From: Bacteroidota bacterium
GTDB lineage: Bacteria; Bacteroidota; Bacteroidia; Chitinophagales; Chitinophagaceae
Length of the DNA stretch: 62,703 nucleotides
Reading direction: 5' to 3'
NCBI GenBank assembly: GCA_029555415.1
Contig: JAKPSI010000059.1
Location: 1-62,703, forward strand
Position 1 is the first letter of the stretch. Each line of letters begins with the position of its first letter. The notes below the pieces were generated by a model. That model was not told the origin of the DNA. It saw only the letters and a list, made by a program, of their open reading frames with translations, and searched no databases. Made by a program: the position numbers and the translations under genes. Shown piece after piece: positions 18,684 through 27,712 of the stretch.

Positions 18684-18971
18684 TCAGGCCTGATCCGGAG
18701 GAATCTCAGGAAGAAAGAGATAGGCGGAACTGTTCAGTCTGCAGGATGCAGCATGATACTCACGGGAAAAAAGCTGGATGTGGAACTGCAGTGCTGCACT
18801 TTCAAATGTGAGTGCCTTCTCCTCTTTTTCCTTTTTCACATCATCATCCTTTTCCGTACCCGTCTTGGCAATGCAGCACTCCATCCCGTCAGGGCTGAAG
18901 CAGGCATTTGCTACCAGCTCGGCCGAAAATGAGCTGATCAGGAGGAAACATATGATGCGAATGAATTTCAT
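18684..18971 (-). CDS. small exported protein with a cysteine cluster, function unknown
   Basis: 95 residues with a clear signal peptide (about 1-22, ending in VANA). The mature part begins with a Cys motif (CFSPDGMECC), then a charged stretch rich in Asp/Lys/Glu and a less charged aromatic tail ending in EIPPDQA. It is 76 bases before the SulP gene on the same strand and is divergent from another small protein of similar layout. I do not recognise a named family; the Cys cluster could bind metal, or form a disulfide. Confidence 0.6.
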   Translation of the reverse strand: MKFIRIICFLLISSFSAELVANACFSPDGMECCIAKTGTEKDDDVKKEKEEKALTFESAALQFHIQLFSREYHAASCRLNSSAYLFLPEIPPDQA

Positions 18972-19155
18972 GAGGGGCGAAACTAATACGCAGATCCCGG
19001 TTTTTCACTTTCCAACTGTAAAGGTTTTGTAAAAAAATGCCGGTGCTGTTTAAGAAAGCGTGTGCCGGTCAAGGGCGGCCCTTAAACAACATTCCTACCG
19101 GGCCGACCCTAAAAAAAATATCTCCGCGACTGAACTTTTCATTTTGTCCGATGTT

Positions 19156-19470
19156 ATGGAGGAAATATTTTTGCTCGTCTTGAGACCCATCGCCGTCATA
19201 TTGCTCATCATTTTCAGCCTGGTACAGGTGGCGCCCGCCATTCAGTCATTCATGCCTGATACCAAAGTGAGCCTGTTCAGTCCGGATGAGGAGAAATCTG
19301 AAAAAGGAACACCTGAAAAACAGGAAAAGAAAGAATCAAAGGATTTCACTTTCAATGATGCCCTGACCGGCGGCATCAGCATCCGGCAAATGCTGCATGG
19401 CGCAGCTGGCGTTACCCTTCACCCCTCACCTTACGTAGAGCATCATACGCCTCCGCCCAATTTCGCTTAA
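19156..19470 (+). CDS. small membrane-anchored protein with charged linker, function unknown
   Basis: 104 residues from ATG 19156; the upstream extension to 19060 lacks signal character. One N-terminal membrane helix (about 5-27) is followed by a Lys/Glu-rich linker (about 42-60) and a C-terminal region ending in HHTPPPNFA. Its order of elements (hydrophobic start, E/K linker, FTF/LTF motif, proline-rich end) resembles the divergent 95-residue protein. It precedes a type-1-secretion-like operon by 82 bases, so a role as accessory or cargo is conceivable but unproven. Confidence 0.55.
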   Translation: MEEIFLLVLRPIAVILLIIFSLVQVAPAIQSFMPDTKVSLFSPDEEKSEKGTPEKQEKKESKDFTFNDALTGGISIRQMLHGAAGVTLHPSPYVEHHTPPPNFA

Positions 19471-19499
19471 TTCCATATTGCAACTTCGATTGCATCCTT

Positions 19500-19517
19500 G
19501 TACAGGCAAGCCTGTAC
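19500..19517. promoter_or_regulatory. inverted repeat before the ABC/HlyD/TolC operon
   Basis: GTACAGGC-AA-GCCTGTAC: perfect 8-bp arms with a 2-base centre, 29 bases after the small gene and 35 before the ABC start. No T-run follows, so an operator is more likely than a terminator. Confidence 0.4.
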
Positions 19518-19552
19518 CGTATTTACCTATTCCCTCATTTACATATTGATTT

Positions 19553-21208
19553 ATGCAAACCAAGATCAATCCGGTCACCAGGATATTGAACCTGGTCAGA
19601 CTGGAACGCAAGGAGATCACCGCGATCTATTTTTATGCCATACTGGGCGGGCTCATACAACTCAGTGTACCTGTAGGGGTACAATCGATCATCGGGTTCG
19701 TCATGGGCGGCGCGATGGTCACATCACTGGTCATTCTCATCATATTGGTCGTACTCGGCGTGCTGCTGAACGGCTTATTACAGATCGGGCAAATGAGGAT
19801 CATCGAAAAGATCCAGCAAAGGATATTCGTCCGCTATGCTTTCACCATTGCCGGCAGACTGCCCCATGTGGATATGAAGAAAACGGACGCGTATTATCTG
19901 CCCGAGCTGATGAACCGTTTTTTTGAGATCCCACTCTTACAAAAAGGACTGGCGAAACTATTGCTGGATATGCCTGCAGCGATGATCCAGATCCTGTTCG
20001 GCCTGATCCTGTTATCGCTGTACCATCCCGCTTTCATTCTGTTCGGTCTGGTCCTGGTACTGATCCTCTGGCTCATCCTGTATTATTCCGGCAACCGCGG
20101 ATTGCAGAGCAGCCTGGCGGAAAGCACCTGGAAATATTCCGTTGCAGCCTGGCTGGAAGAAATGGCCCGCATGGTCAAAACATTCAAGTATGCCAAGGAC
20201 ACCCAGATCAGTATGCGTAAAACGGATGAACGTACCGTTGGCTATCTGGAAGCGCGCAACCATCACTTCAGCATTCTGCAACTGCAATTCAAAGTGCTGG
20301 TGGCTTTCAAAGTACTGATCACAGCAGCTATGCTCATTGTTGGTTCCGTATTACTCGTGAACCAGCAACTGAACATCGGTCAGTTCATTGCGGCCGAGAT
20401 CGTGATCCTTACCGTGATCAACTCGGTAGAAAAACTGATCGGTAATCTGGAAAGCGTGTATGATGTGCTGACCTCCGCGGAGAAGATCGGTGTGCTGACC
20501 GATAAGCCGCAGGAAACCTCAGGGACCCTGACACTGGAACCTGGTGAACAGGGATTATCGATCGCTTTTCAGCAAGTGAGTTTCGGATATGATGAAAAGG
20601 AGCAGATACTGAAGGACCTTTCATTCTCGGTCAGCCCTGGACAAAAGGTCTGCATCACAGGTCCGGAAGGAAGCGGCAAATCCACCTTACTGCGATTACT
20701 CAGTGGTGCTTATCAGGACTTCAATGGCGCGATCCTCATCAATGATCTGCCGATCGGAAATTATGATGCTGATTCGATCCGTAAGCATTCCGGCATCCTG
20801 CTCAGTCAGCAGGATATCTTCCACGGCACTTTAATGGAGAACTGCACGATGGGTGACCCGCAGGCGGATATCGGTGAACTGCGAACGCTCATCCGGAAAA
20901 CAGGACTGGAGCCCTTCATCGCATCACTGGATAAAGGACTGGACACCCAACTGGAGCCGGGCGGAAAGCGTTTATCCAAAACTGTTATACACAAGATCCT
21001 GCTGGTACGCGCGCTGCTCGGCAAGCCCCGCCTGCTGTTGCTCGAAGAACCCTGGCAGGGTATGGAAGCCATGTACACCCGGCAACTGCAACAGTTATTG
21101 TTACAGGAGCTGCCGGATTCAACCATTCTCATTACCACGCATGATGATCAGTTCGCACAGCAATGCGATCAGGTCATCCGCTTAAATAAAGTATCAACGC
21201 AACAATAA
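19553..21208 (+). CDS. ABC transporter (fused permease-ATPase) of a type-1-secretion-like system, degenerate signature motif
   Basis: 551 residues: six-helix membrane domain (about 20-300) followed by an ATPase domain. Walker A is intact (GPEGSGKST, 370-378) and the switch His is present (TTHDD), but the LSGGQ signature is replaced by GGKRLSKTV (about 467-476) and the Walker B Asp is Glu (LLLLEEP). No C39 peptidase domain precedes the membrane part. The next genes encode HlyD- and TolC-like proteins, so this is the inner-membrane part of a three-component exporter; cargo is unknown. Confidence 0.9.
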   Translation: MQTKINPVTRILNLVRLERKEITAIYFYAILGGLIQLSVPVGVQSIIGFVMGGAMVTSLVILIILVVLGVLLNGLLQIGQMRIIEKIQQRIFVRYAFTIAGRLPHVDMKKTDAYYLPELMNRFFEIPLLQKGLAKLLLDMPAAMIQILFGLILLSLYHPAFILFGLVLVLILWLILYYSGNRGLQSSLAESTWKYSVAAWLEEMARMVKTFKYAKDTQISMRKTDERTVGYLEARNHHFSILQLQFKVLVAFKVLITAAMLIVGSVLLVNQQLNIGQFIAAEIVILTVINSVEKLIGNLESVYDVLTSAEKIGVLTDKPQETSGTLTLEPGEQGLSIAFQQVSFGYDEKEQILKDLSFSVSPGQKVCITGPEGSGKSTLLRLLSGAYQDFNGAILINDLPIGNYDADSIRKHSGILLSQQDIFHGTLMENCTMGDPQADIGELRTLIRKTGLEPFIASLDKGLDTQLEPGGKRLSKTVIHKILLVRALLGKPRLLLLEEPWQGMEAMYTRQLQQLLLQELPDSTILITTHDDQFAQQCDQVIRLNKVSTQQ

Positions 21209-21214
21209 AAGATC

Positions 21215-22537
21215 ATGCATACCACAGAAAATACATCCAACTGGCGGTCATTCCGTAAGATCTACGGTTATAACAAGCAAAGCCGGATCCGTTTCTGGTT
21301 CTACGGACTACTCGTGCTGCTTGCCGTTACATTATTCCTGCCCTGGACACAACATATCCGCGCGCGTGGCACGGTGACCACATTGCGTCCGGAACAACGT
21401 CCGCAGGAACTCAACACCATCATCCCGGGCCGCGTACTGAAATGGTTCGTGAAGGAAGGTGATATCGTGAAAGCTGGTGATACCATCCTGCAATTGGCAG
21501 AGATCAAGGATGATTATTTCGATCCGCAACTGGTGAACCGTACCGGTGAACAATTGCGTTCGAAACAACAGTCGATCGAATTATATAAAAGCAAGGCCGG
21601 CACCGCTTCCACTCAGATCAGTGCCCTGGACAACGCGCTGACATTGAAACTGAACCAACTTGAGAACAAAAGAAAACAGCAACAGGTGAAACTGCAGACC
21701 GACAGCATTGAATTGATGGCGGCGGTCAATGACCTCAATATCGCCGGTAAACAACTGGCACGACAACGTTCCCTGTATGACAGCGGACTGGTTTCCCTTA
21801 CCCAACTGGAACAACGGAATCAGGCATATCAGAATGCGCTCGCGAAGAAAATATCAGCGGAAAATAAAATGACGAATACGCGTCAGGATCTGCTGATCAC
21901 GGAGATCGAATTCAATTCCGCACGGCAGGAAAACCGGGAAAAAGTCTCCAAGGCTCAGGGTGATCAGTTGCAGAGCTTATCGCAGGCTGCTACTGGTGAA
22001 GCGGAAGTGGCGAAACTGCAGAATCAGTACAGCAATTATTCGATCCGCAACGGACTGTACTTCATCACCGCTCCGCAAGGCGGGCAGATCACGAAAGCAC
22101 GGAAAGCAGGCATCGGTGAGATCGTGAAAGAAGGCGACATGATCGTAGAGGTCGTACCGGACCGCTTTCAGTATGCGGTGGAATTATTCGTCAGGCCTGT
22201 TGACCTTCCGCTTGTAAGCACCGGACAGCAGGTACGGTTCCAGTTCGATGGATTTCCTGCTATCGTTTTCAGCGGCTGGCCCAGGTCCTCTTACGGAACT
22301 TTTGCCGGCAAAGTGACCGCGGTGGAGAATTCAGTAAGTGCCAACGGAAAGTTCAGGGTATTGGTCACGGAAAACCCTTTACAAAAACCCTGGCCGCCGC
22401 AACTCCGCATGGGGACCGGCGCGCAGGCTATCGCATTACTGAAGGATGTACCGGTATGGTATGAATTGTGGCGGAACATCAATGGATTCCCGCCGGACTA
22501 TTATCAGGCAGGACAAAAAACAACAGAAAAGAAATGA
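21215..22537 (+). CDS. HlyD family membrane-fusion protein
   Basis: 440 residues. A single helix (about 28-48) anchors it; a lipoyl-like half (RVLKWFVKEGDIVKAGDTIL), a long coiled-coil (about 110-275) and a beta-barrel region with VEVVPDRFQYAVELFV follow. It bridges the ABC protein and the outer-membrane channel. It begins 6 bases after the ABC gene and overlaps the TolC-like gene in an ATGA junction. Confidence 0.93.
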   Translation: MHTTENTSNWRSFRKIYGYNKQSRIRFWFYGLLVLLAVTLFLPWTQHIRARGTVTTLRPEQRPQELNTIIPGRVLKWFVKEGDIVKAGDTILQLAEIKDDYFDPQLVNRTGEQLRSKQQSIELYKSKAGTASTQISALDNALTLKLNQLENKRKQQQVKLQTDSIELMAAVNDLNIAGKQLARQRSLYDSGLVSLTQLEQRNQAYQNALAKKISAENKMTNTRQDLLITEIEFNSARQENREKVSKAQGDQLQSLSQAATGEAEVAKLQNQYSNYSIRNGLYFITAPQGGQITKARKAGIGEIVKEGDMIVEVVPDRFQYAVELFVRPVDLPLVSTGQQVRFQFDGFPAIVFSGWPRSSYGTFAGKVTAVENSVSANGKFRVLVTENPLQKPWPPQLRMGTGAQAIALLKDVPVWYELWRNINGFPPDYYQAGQKTTEKK

Positions 22538-23952
22538 CACACATAAGAAAGATACTTCCATTCATTTTATCCGTTGGATTGTGGATGCACAACATGAATG
22601 CTGTAGCACAAGTGCCGGACACTTTATCACCAGAAGCATTGCGAGAGATCGTGTTGCGCAATCACCCCGTCGCGAAGCAGGCGGATATCATCATACAAAA
22701 AGCAAAAGCGGATATCAGCATCGCACGCGCAGGCTTCGATCCGGTCTTACAACATCAGCAGTCGGAAAAAACATTCGACGGCACGGCGTATTACCGTTAC
22801 AGTCAACCGGAACTGAAGATCCCCACCTGGTTCGGCATCGACCTCGTAGCGGGAACGGAGAACCTCAGTGGTAACCGGACCGATCCGCAGGAAACAAAAG
22901 GCCGCAGCAACTATGCAGGGGTCAGCATCCCGTTGGTAAAGAACCTGCTGATGGATAAACGGCGCGCCGCATTGAAAACGGCACAGCTGTTCAAAACTGC
23001 TTCTGAACAGGAAAAGAAAGCGATACTCAATGACTTGTTGTATGAATCCACGAGTGCATACTGGAACTGGGTGTCCGGCTATCAGGATTATCTGCTGATA
23101 CAGGATGTTGTTAAAGTGAATCAGCAAAGAATGGAATGGGTGGTCAAAACCTATCAACTGGGTGAACGACCTGCCATTGATACCATTGAGGCTTTATCGC
23201 AATTACAATCTTTCCAGCTTGCGGAAAGTCAGGCTTTGCTGGAATACAAAAATGCAACGATCCTTTTATCCGCTTACCTGTGGAACGGGAACGGCGAGCC
23301 TGTGATACTGCCCGAACAGGTGATCCCTGCAAAAAGAGTTCTGGAGCAAGATGTTTATGCACTGCAGCTACCTAAGCAAGAAGCACTCCTGCGCACCGCC
23401 CTGCTGATGCATCCGGAGCTGAAGCAGTACGATTATAAACTGAGTGCGCTGGGCATTGAAAAACGACTGAAATTCCAGGACATGCTGCCGGTCGTCAATT
23501 TCAAATACAACCAGTTGGGCAAGGGCTATGACCTGCTGAAACAAACCGGGCCCTTATTCCAGAACAATTTCAGGTACGGCATCAGCTTCAGTATGCCCCT
23601 GCGATTATCAGAAGGCCGGGGCGGCTACCGCAAAGCACAATTGAAATTAAAAGAAACGCAATGGGACCAGGAACTGAAATCACTGCGTATCGTCAATAAA
23701 GTAAAGACGGCTTTCAATGAAATGGAAACACTCCGGTCACAACTGCATCTTCAGGAAACGGCCTTCCGGAATTTTAACCGCCTCCTGAAAGCGGAGGAAA
23801 CTCGACTGCTGGCCGGCGAAAGCTCCCTCTTTCTGGTGAACGCAAGGGAGAATAAGGCACTGGAAGCCCGCCAGAAATGGCAACAGCTGAGGATAAAATT
23901 CCTGAAATCCCTTGTTTCCGTTCAATGGGCGGCCGGTCAGTTATTCCAATAG
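22534..23952 (+). CDS. TolC family outer-membrane efflux protein
   Basis: 472 residues from ATG 22534, which overlaps the HlyD stop by 3 bases; an earlier in-frame start adds a tail inside the HlyD gene. Signal peptide about 1-25 (ending AVAQ), then two alpha-helical-barrel repeats with the usual entries (LSPEALREIVLRNHPVAKQA; PKQEALLRTALLMHPELKQ). It forms the outer-membrane exit of the exporter. Confidence 0.92.
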   Translation: MTHIRKILPFILSVGLWMHNMNAVAQVPDTLSPEALREIVLRNHPVAKQADIIIQKAKADISIARAGFDPVLQHQQSEKTFDGTAYYRYSQPELKIPTWFGIDLVAGTENLSGNRTDPQETKGRSNYAGVSIPLVKNLLMDKRRAALKTAQLFKTASEQEKKAILNDLLYESTSAYWNWVSGYQDYLLIQDVVKVNQQRMEWVVKTYQLGERPAIDTIEALSQLQSFQLAESQALLEYKNATILLSAYLWNGNGEPVILPEQVIPAKRVLEQDVYALQLPKQEALLRTALLMHPELKQYDYKLSALGIEKRLKFQDMLPVVNFKYNQLGKGYDLLKQTGPLFQNNFRYGISFSMPLRLSEGRGGYRKAQLKLKETQWDQELKSLRIVNKVKTAFNEMETLRSQLHLQETAFRNFNRLLKAEETRLLAGESSLFLVNARENKALEARQKWQQLRIKFLKSLVSVQWAAGQLFQ

Positions 23953-23967
23953 TCGTATTTTCGGTAC

Positions 23968-24600
23968 ATGAAATCATTTGAAAAACTGTTACAGGATAAC
24001 AAGGCCTGGGCGAAGGAACAGGTGGATCGTGACCCTGAATTTTTCAAACGCCTTTCTTCATTGCAAACACCGGAGATCCTCTGGATCGGCTGCAGTGACA
24101 GCCGCGTGCCTGCCAACCAGATCACCGGCACCCAACCCGGCGAGATCTTCGTACACCGCAACGTGGCGAACATGGTGGTGCATACGGACCTGAACCTGCT
24201 GACCGTGCTGGATTATGCGGTCAACATCCTCAAAGTACAACACGTGATCGTTTGTGGTCACTATGGATGTGGTGGCGTGAAAGCCGCCATGACCAAACAT
24301 AATTTCGGCATCATCAATAAATGGCTGCGCAACATCAAGGATGTGTACCGCATCCACCAGGAAGAGATCGACTCTTTCCAGGATGAAGAAAAAAGAACGG
24401 ACCGGCTGGTGGAGCTGAATGTACAGGAGCAGGTGATGAACCTGGCCAAGACCTCTATCATCCAGAAAACCTGGGTACATGAGCAGCGGCCGCATATCCA
24501 TGGCTGGGTGTATGGACTGGAGGACGGTCTCATCCGCGCGGTATTTGAAATGCCCCCGGGCACTCATATCGATCCGTTATACGAATACGACGACCTTTAA
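23968..24600 (+). CDS. can: beta-carbonic anhydrase (Can type)
   Basis: 210 residues, the typical length of the E. coli Can clade. Active-site residues Cys42, Asp44, Arg46 (GCSDSRVPAN), His98 and Cys101 (CGHYGCGG) are all present. It supplies bicarbonate for carboxylation. It begins 15 bases after the TolC-like gene, with a -7-like box (TATTTTCG, 23956-23963) in the gap, so it may have its own promoter. It is of a different subgroup from the SulP-linked enzyme in the window. Confidence 0.96.
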   Translation: MKSFEKLLQDNKAWAKEQVDRDPEFFKRLSSLQTPEILWIGCSDSRVPANQITGTQPGEIFVHRNVANMVVHTDLNLLTVLDYAVNILKVQHVIVCGHYGCGGVKAAMTKHNFGIINKWLRNIKDVYRIHQEEIDSFQDEEKRTDRLVELNVQEQVMNLAKTSIIQKTWVHEQRPHIHGWVYGLEDGLIRAVFEMPPGTHIDPLYEYDDL

Positions 24601-24608
24601 TTCATCCA

Positions 24609-24624
24609 TAAATTTGTAGGTTTG
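24609..24624 (+). promoter_or_regulatory. two tandem -7 boxes before gldA
   Basis: TAAATTTG (24609-24616) and TAGGTTTG (24617-24624) each match TAnnTTTG perfectly, the second ending 5 bases before the gldA ATG. No good -33 TTTG is seen 19-21 bases upstream of either. Confidence 0.4.
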
Positions 24625-24629
24625 CGCCT

Positions 24630-25541
24630 ATGTCGATCGAAATCAAAAATCTCCTGAAAGTTTACGGCGAACAGAAAGCAGTGAACGGCATCTCCTTCCG
24701 GGTTGACAAAGGCGAGATCGTGGGATTCCTGGGCCCCAATGGTGCCGGCAAATCCACCACCATGAAGATCCTCACCGGATACCTGCAATCCGATGGCGGA
24801 ACCGCCGAGGTCTGCGGCATCAATGTAAATGAAGATGCACTGGCAGCGAAGAAGAAGATCGGCTATCTCCCTGAATTGAACGCCTTATATTATGACATGT
24901 ATGTACGCGAGTACCTGGGCTTCATCGCGGAAGTGCATGGCATCACCAACCGCAAGCAAAGGATCGAAGAAGTGATCACAATGACAGGTCTGAATGCGGA
25001 GAGCGGCAAGAAGATCGGACAATTATCCAAAGGATATAAACAAAGGGTGGGACTGGCCGCGGCACTGATCCACGACCCGGAAGTACTCATCCTCGATGAA
25101 CCCACTACCGGCCTCGATCCTAATCAGATCATTGAGATCCGTGAAGTGATCCGCAAACAGGGTCAGAATAAAACGGTACTGTTCTCATCCCATATCCTGC
25201 AGGAAGTGGAAGCGATCTGTGACCGCGTCATCATCATCAATAAAGGGAATATCGTGGCGAATGACTCACTTGGTCAATTGCAGGCTAATTTCAGAACCAG
25301 AGCATCCGTATTACTGGAACTGAAAGAAGCTGTGGACGCAACGATGATGACCGCAACATTCGGGGAAGATGTGAAAAGTGTGAACGCGCATACATGGCGC
25401 TTTGAGACCGCCGATCCGGAAACTCTGAAAAAACAGATCCTCAGCTTCACGCTGCAGCATAATCTGAATATCGTTGCCTTACAAAGTGATACCGCGAACC
25501 TGGAAGATGTGTTCCGGCAACTGACTACCGGATCAAAGTAA
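24630..25541 (+). CDS. gldA: gliding-motility ABC transporter ATPase GldA
   Basis: 303 residues, the length of GldA. Walker A GPNGAGKST (35-43), signature LSKGYKQRVGLA, Walker B VLILDEPTTGLD, then a C-terminal extension after residue 220. In Flavobacterium johnsoniae GldA works with the membrane proteins GldF and GldG in gliding; those partners are not in this window. Its end overlaps the end of the convergent T9SS cargo gene by 17 bases. Confidence 0.88.
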   Translation: MSIEIKNLLKVYGEQKAVNGISFRVDKGEIVGFLGPNGAGKSTTMKILTGYLQSDGGTAEVCGINVNEDALAAKKKIGYLPELNALYYDMYVREYLGFIAEVHGITNRKQRIEEVITMTGLNAESGKKIGQLSKGYKQRVGLAAALIHDPEVLILDEPTTGLDPNQIIEIREVIRKQGQNKTVLFSSHILQEVEAICDRVIIINKGNIVANDSLGQLQANFRTRASVLLELKEAVDATMMTATFGEDVKSVNAHTWRFETADPETLKKQILSFTLQHNLNIVALQSDTANLEDVFRQLTTGSK

Positions 25542-27492
25542 CGGTGCCTTTCTGTAATACCGGTTTATCATCGAGGGTCATATATTCCAGCATCCAGACA
25601 TATACATCCGATGCGGAACGTTCACCGCGATAAGTGCCATTCCAGCCTTCCCCTTCTTTGGTGGTGGAGAACACCAGATTCCCGTAACGGTTATAGACAG
25701 CGAAACGTTTCAATACCTTGACGCCGGCCATAGTCGGGCGCAGCACATCATTCAGTCCGTCGCCATTCGGCGTGAAAGCAGTAGGCAGCCAGACGGTACA
25801 ATGTGACAACACATGGATCAACTGTTCCGTACTGTCTGTACATCCATACACAGAACGCGCGATGAGTTTCACTTTATAATCCCCGTCCTGCGTAAAGGTC
25901 CTGGACACATCCGCCGTTGTTTCCACCGATCCGTCACTGAAATGCCATTCATAGGTGACCGGTATATTTCCCGCGATCGTTGTTTTATTGGTGATCAACA
26001 CTGGTGTATTGATACAGTTCAGGGCGTGTTCCGTTTTGAAATCCGCTTCGGGAACAGGCGTACGAGTGACCTGGATCTGACGGGTCACATCATCACAACC
26101 ATTCTTACGGATCTTTGCCCAGTAAGTGGCCTGCGATTGTGAAGCGGGAATGTATACCTGCTGCGTTGCGCCTGTAATGGGCGCGCCATCCCGGTACCAT
26201 TGAATACTGTTCGAAGGATCGGTGACCCTGAAACTCACGTTCAGTTCCTCATCCGGACAATAGAACAATCTGCCATTGACCGTACTGGCGGTATCCAGCA
26301 CGATGGGGGTGAGCCGCATGCCATCTTCCGCAAAACATCCGGTGTTAAGGTCAGTGGTACGCAATACAAAATCGACCGGATCGCGGAGGCCCGGCATCAC
26401 GACCGGACTACTGATCGCGGCATTGACGAATGGTGTGGCCGGCAACCAGCTGTACATCATACCCGGTTGCGGATTGAGCCCGATCTGCGTGAATTGCGAA
26501 CTGCAGGCCGTGATATCAGGCCCTGCATCTGCGACGGGCTTGGGCGCCGCGGAGATCACTGCATATAAAGTATCATCACAACCGAAGCCCTGATAGGGAT
26601 GTACGATCACAGGATAAGTTGTACCGACCGGTGGTGCGGGATCAAGGAAAAGCGATTGAAGGGTACTGATCTGTGTAGTGAAGCCGGGATCCTGATACCA
26701 GGTGTAGGACTGGAATCCGAATGGAGCACTAACGGTCAGCGACCGGTCGCCCGCACATAATGTATTGCCGCGGATGACCCCGCTGCAACTGGAGTTGACA
26801 TCAACATATGCATAACCAAAATGTCTTCTGAATGTGCAGTCACTGGAAATGAATTCCAACCGAACCGTTTTACCCGCATATGCGCTCAGGTCAACGGAGA
26901 TCGGTGTCCAGTCCTTATAATATACATCGGAAGCAACAGAAGATTGAATGAAACCCGGCAGGTAGGGAGAGGATGTAAAGTCGAAGGATACGCAATCGAT
27001 CTCACTTCCTGTCTGCACATCGACCACCCGGGCGCGGAACCTGGGTTGTTCCGAAGGCTGATGATTCGGCGCTTGCAGCACCACTGCGAAATGATACAAA
27101 ATGGCGAAGGCCTGTGCTGTTGGAGGGATCGTAAATGTATAAAAGATGCCTTCCGCACCGGCCCCACCCTGATTATTCCCCAACAAAACACTGAATCCGC
27201 TTCCGTTGCGGCAACTGCGGGGGAACAATCCGTACTGATCGAGTGAATTATCAGAAGCGGAAATGATCGTATGCTGATCCGGCGTTTGTGAAAACCCGCT
27301 CCAGTTGATCACATTATCGGTACCGGTGCTGACCACATTTCCGGTTTTGCATTCCCAGAATGAGAAGTTGCCGTATTCAAAGTCGAGGTTGGGCGGACAA
27401 ACACCCGCCTGCCCATGAACCCATTGCTGCAGGAGCAAGGCCTGGCATAAAATGGCCAGCCGGAGGCAGTAGTATATGGATCGTTGGTTCAT
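25525..27492 (-). CDS. secreted multidomain protein with T9SS type-B (gliding-motility) C-terminal domain
   Basis: 655 residues. Signal peptide about 1-27, an N-terminal beta-rich domain beginning CPPNLDFEYGNFSFW (common in Bacteroidota surface proteins), Ig-like repeats with paired Cys, a PKD-like domain (TYEWHFSDGSVETTADVSRTF) and a C-terminal sorting domain with LPTAFTPNGDGLNDVLRP, VYNRYGNLVFST and WNGTYRG. This C-domain directs export by the type 9 system and cell-surface placement. The function of the body is unknown, probably adhesion or binding. Confidence 0.9.
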   Translation of the reverse strand: MNQRSIYYCLRLAILCQALLLQQWVHGQAGVCPPNLDFEYGNFSFWECKTGNVVSTGTDNVINWSGFSQTPDQHTIISASDNSLDQYGLFPRSCRNGSGFSVLLGNNQGGAGAEGIFYTFTIPPTAQAFAILYHFAVVLQAPNHQPSEQPRFRARVVDVQTGSEIDCVSFDFTSSPYLPGFIQSSVASDVYYKDWTPISVDLSAYAGKTVRLEFISSDCTFRRHFGYAYVDVNSSCSGVIRGNTLCAGDRSLTVSAPFGFQSYTWYQDPGFTTQISTLQSLFLDPAPPVGTTYPVIVHPYQGFGCDDTLYAVISAAPKPVADAGPDITACSSQFTQIGLNPQPGMMYSWLPATPFVNAAISSPVVMPGLRDPVDFVLRTTDLNTGCFAEDGMRLTPIVLDTASTVNGRLFYCPDEELNVSFRVTDPSNSIQWYRDGAPITGATQQVYIPASQSQATYWAKIRKNGCDDVTRQIQVTRTPVPEADFKTEHALNCINTPVLITNKTTIAGNIPVTYEWHFSDGSVETTADVSRTFTQDGDYKVKLIARSVYGCTDSTEQLIHVLSHCTVWLPTAFTPNGDGLNDVLRPTMAGVKVLKRFAVYNRYGNLVFSTTKEGEGWNGTYRGERSASDVYVWMLEYMTLDDKPVLQKGTVTLIR

Positions 27493-27654
27493 GGCTCTGA
27501 TAAATCGGAGAATACGTCCGAAAAGTTGTCCGGACCCTGTTCGGGCGGCAGGATTTCAAGGACGAAGACTTCCTTAAAATAAGATTTTTCCGGCTACTCC
27601 CGGTGGATCGCTGCAGGGGGCTGAATTACAGCAGGCAAGAGGGATCCGGGCAAA

Positions 27655-27688
27655 GAAAAAGGCTTTTACCCGGGTGGATAAAAGCCTT
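27655..27688 (-). terminator. intrinsic terminator of the M16 peptidase gene
   Basis: Perfect 10-bp arms (27659-27668 and 27679-27688) with a C/G-rich loop, then a T-rich run on the minus strand, 25 bases after the peptidase stop. Confidence 0.85.
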
Positions 27689-27712
27689 GTAATAAACAGT
27701 TCGTTCAGCGGA

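Noticed and set aside
20950-21050. Frameshift explaining the missing ABC signature
   Set aside because: The frame is continuous on both sides and the following VRALLGKPRLLLLEEP is in register, so it looks like a substituted motif.
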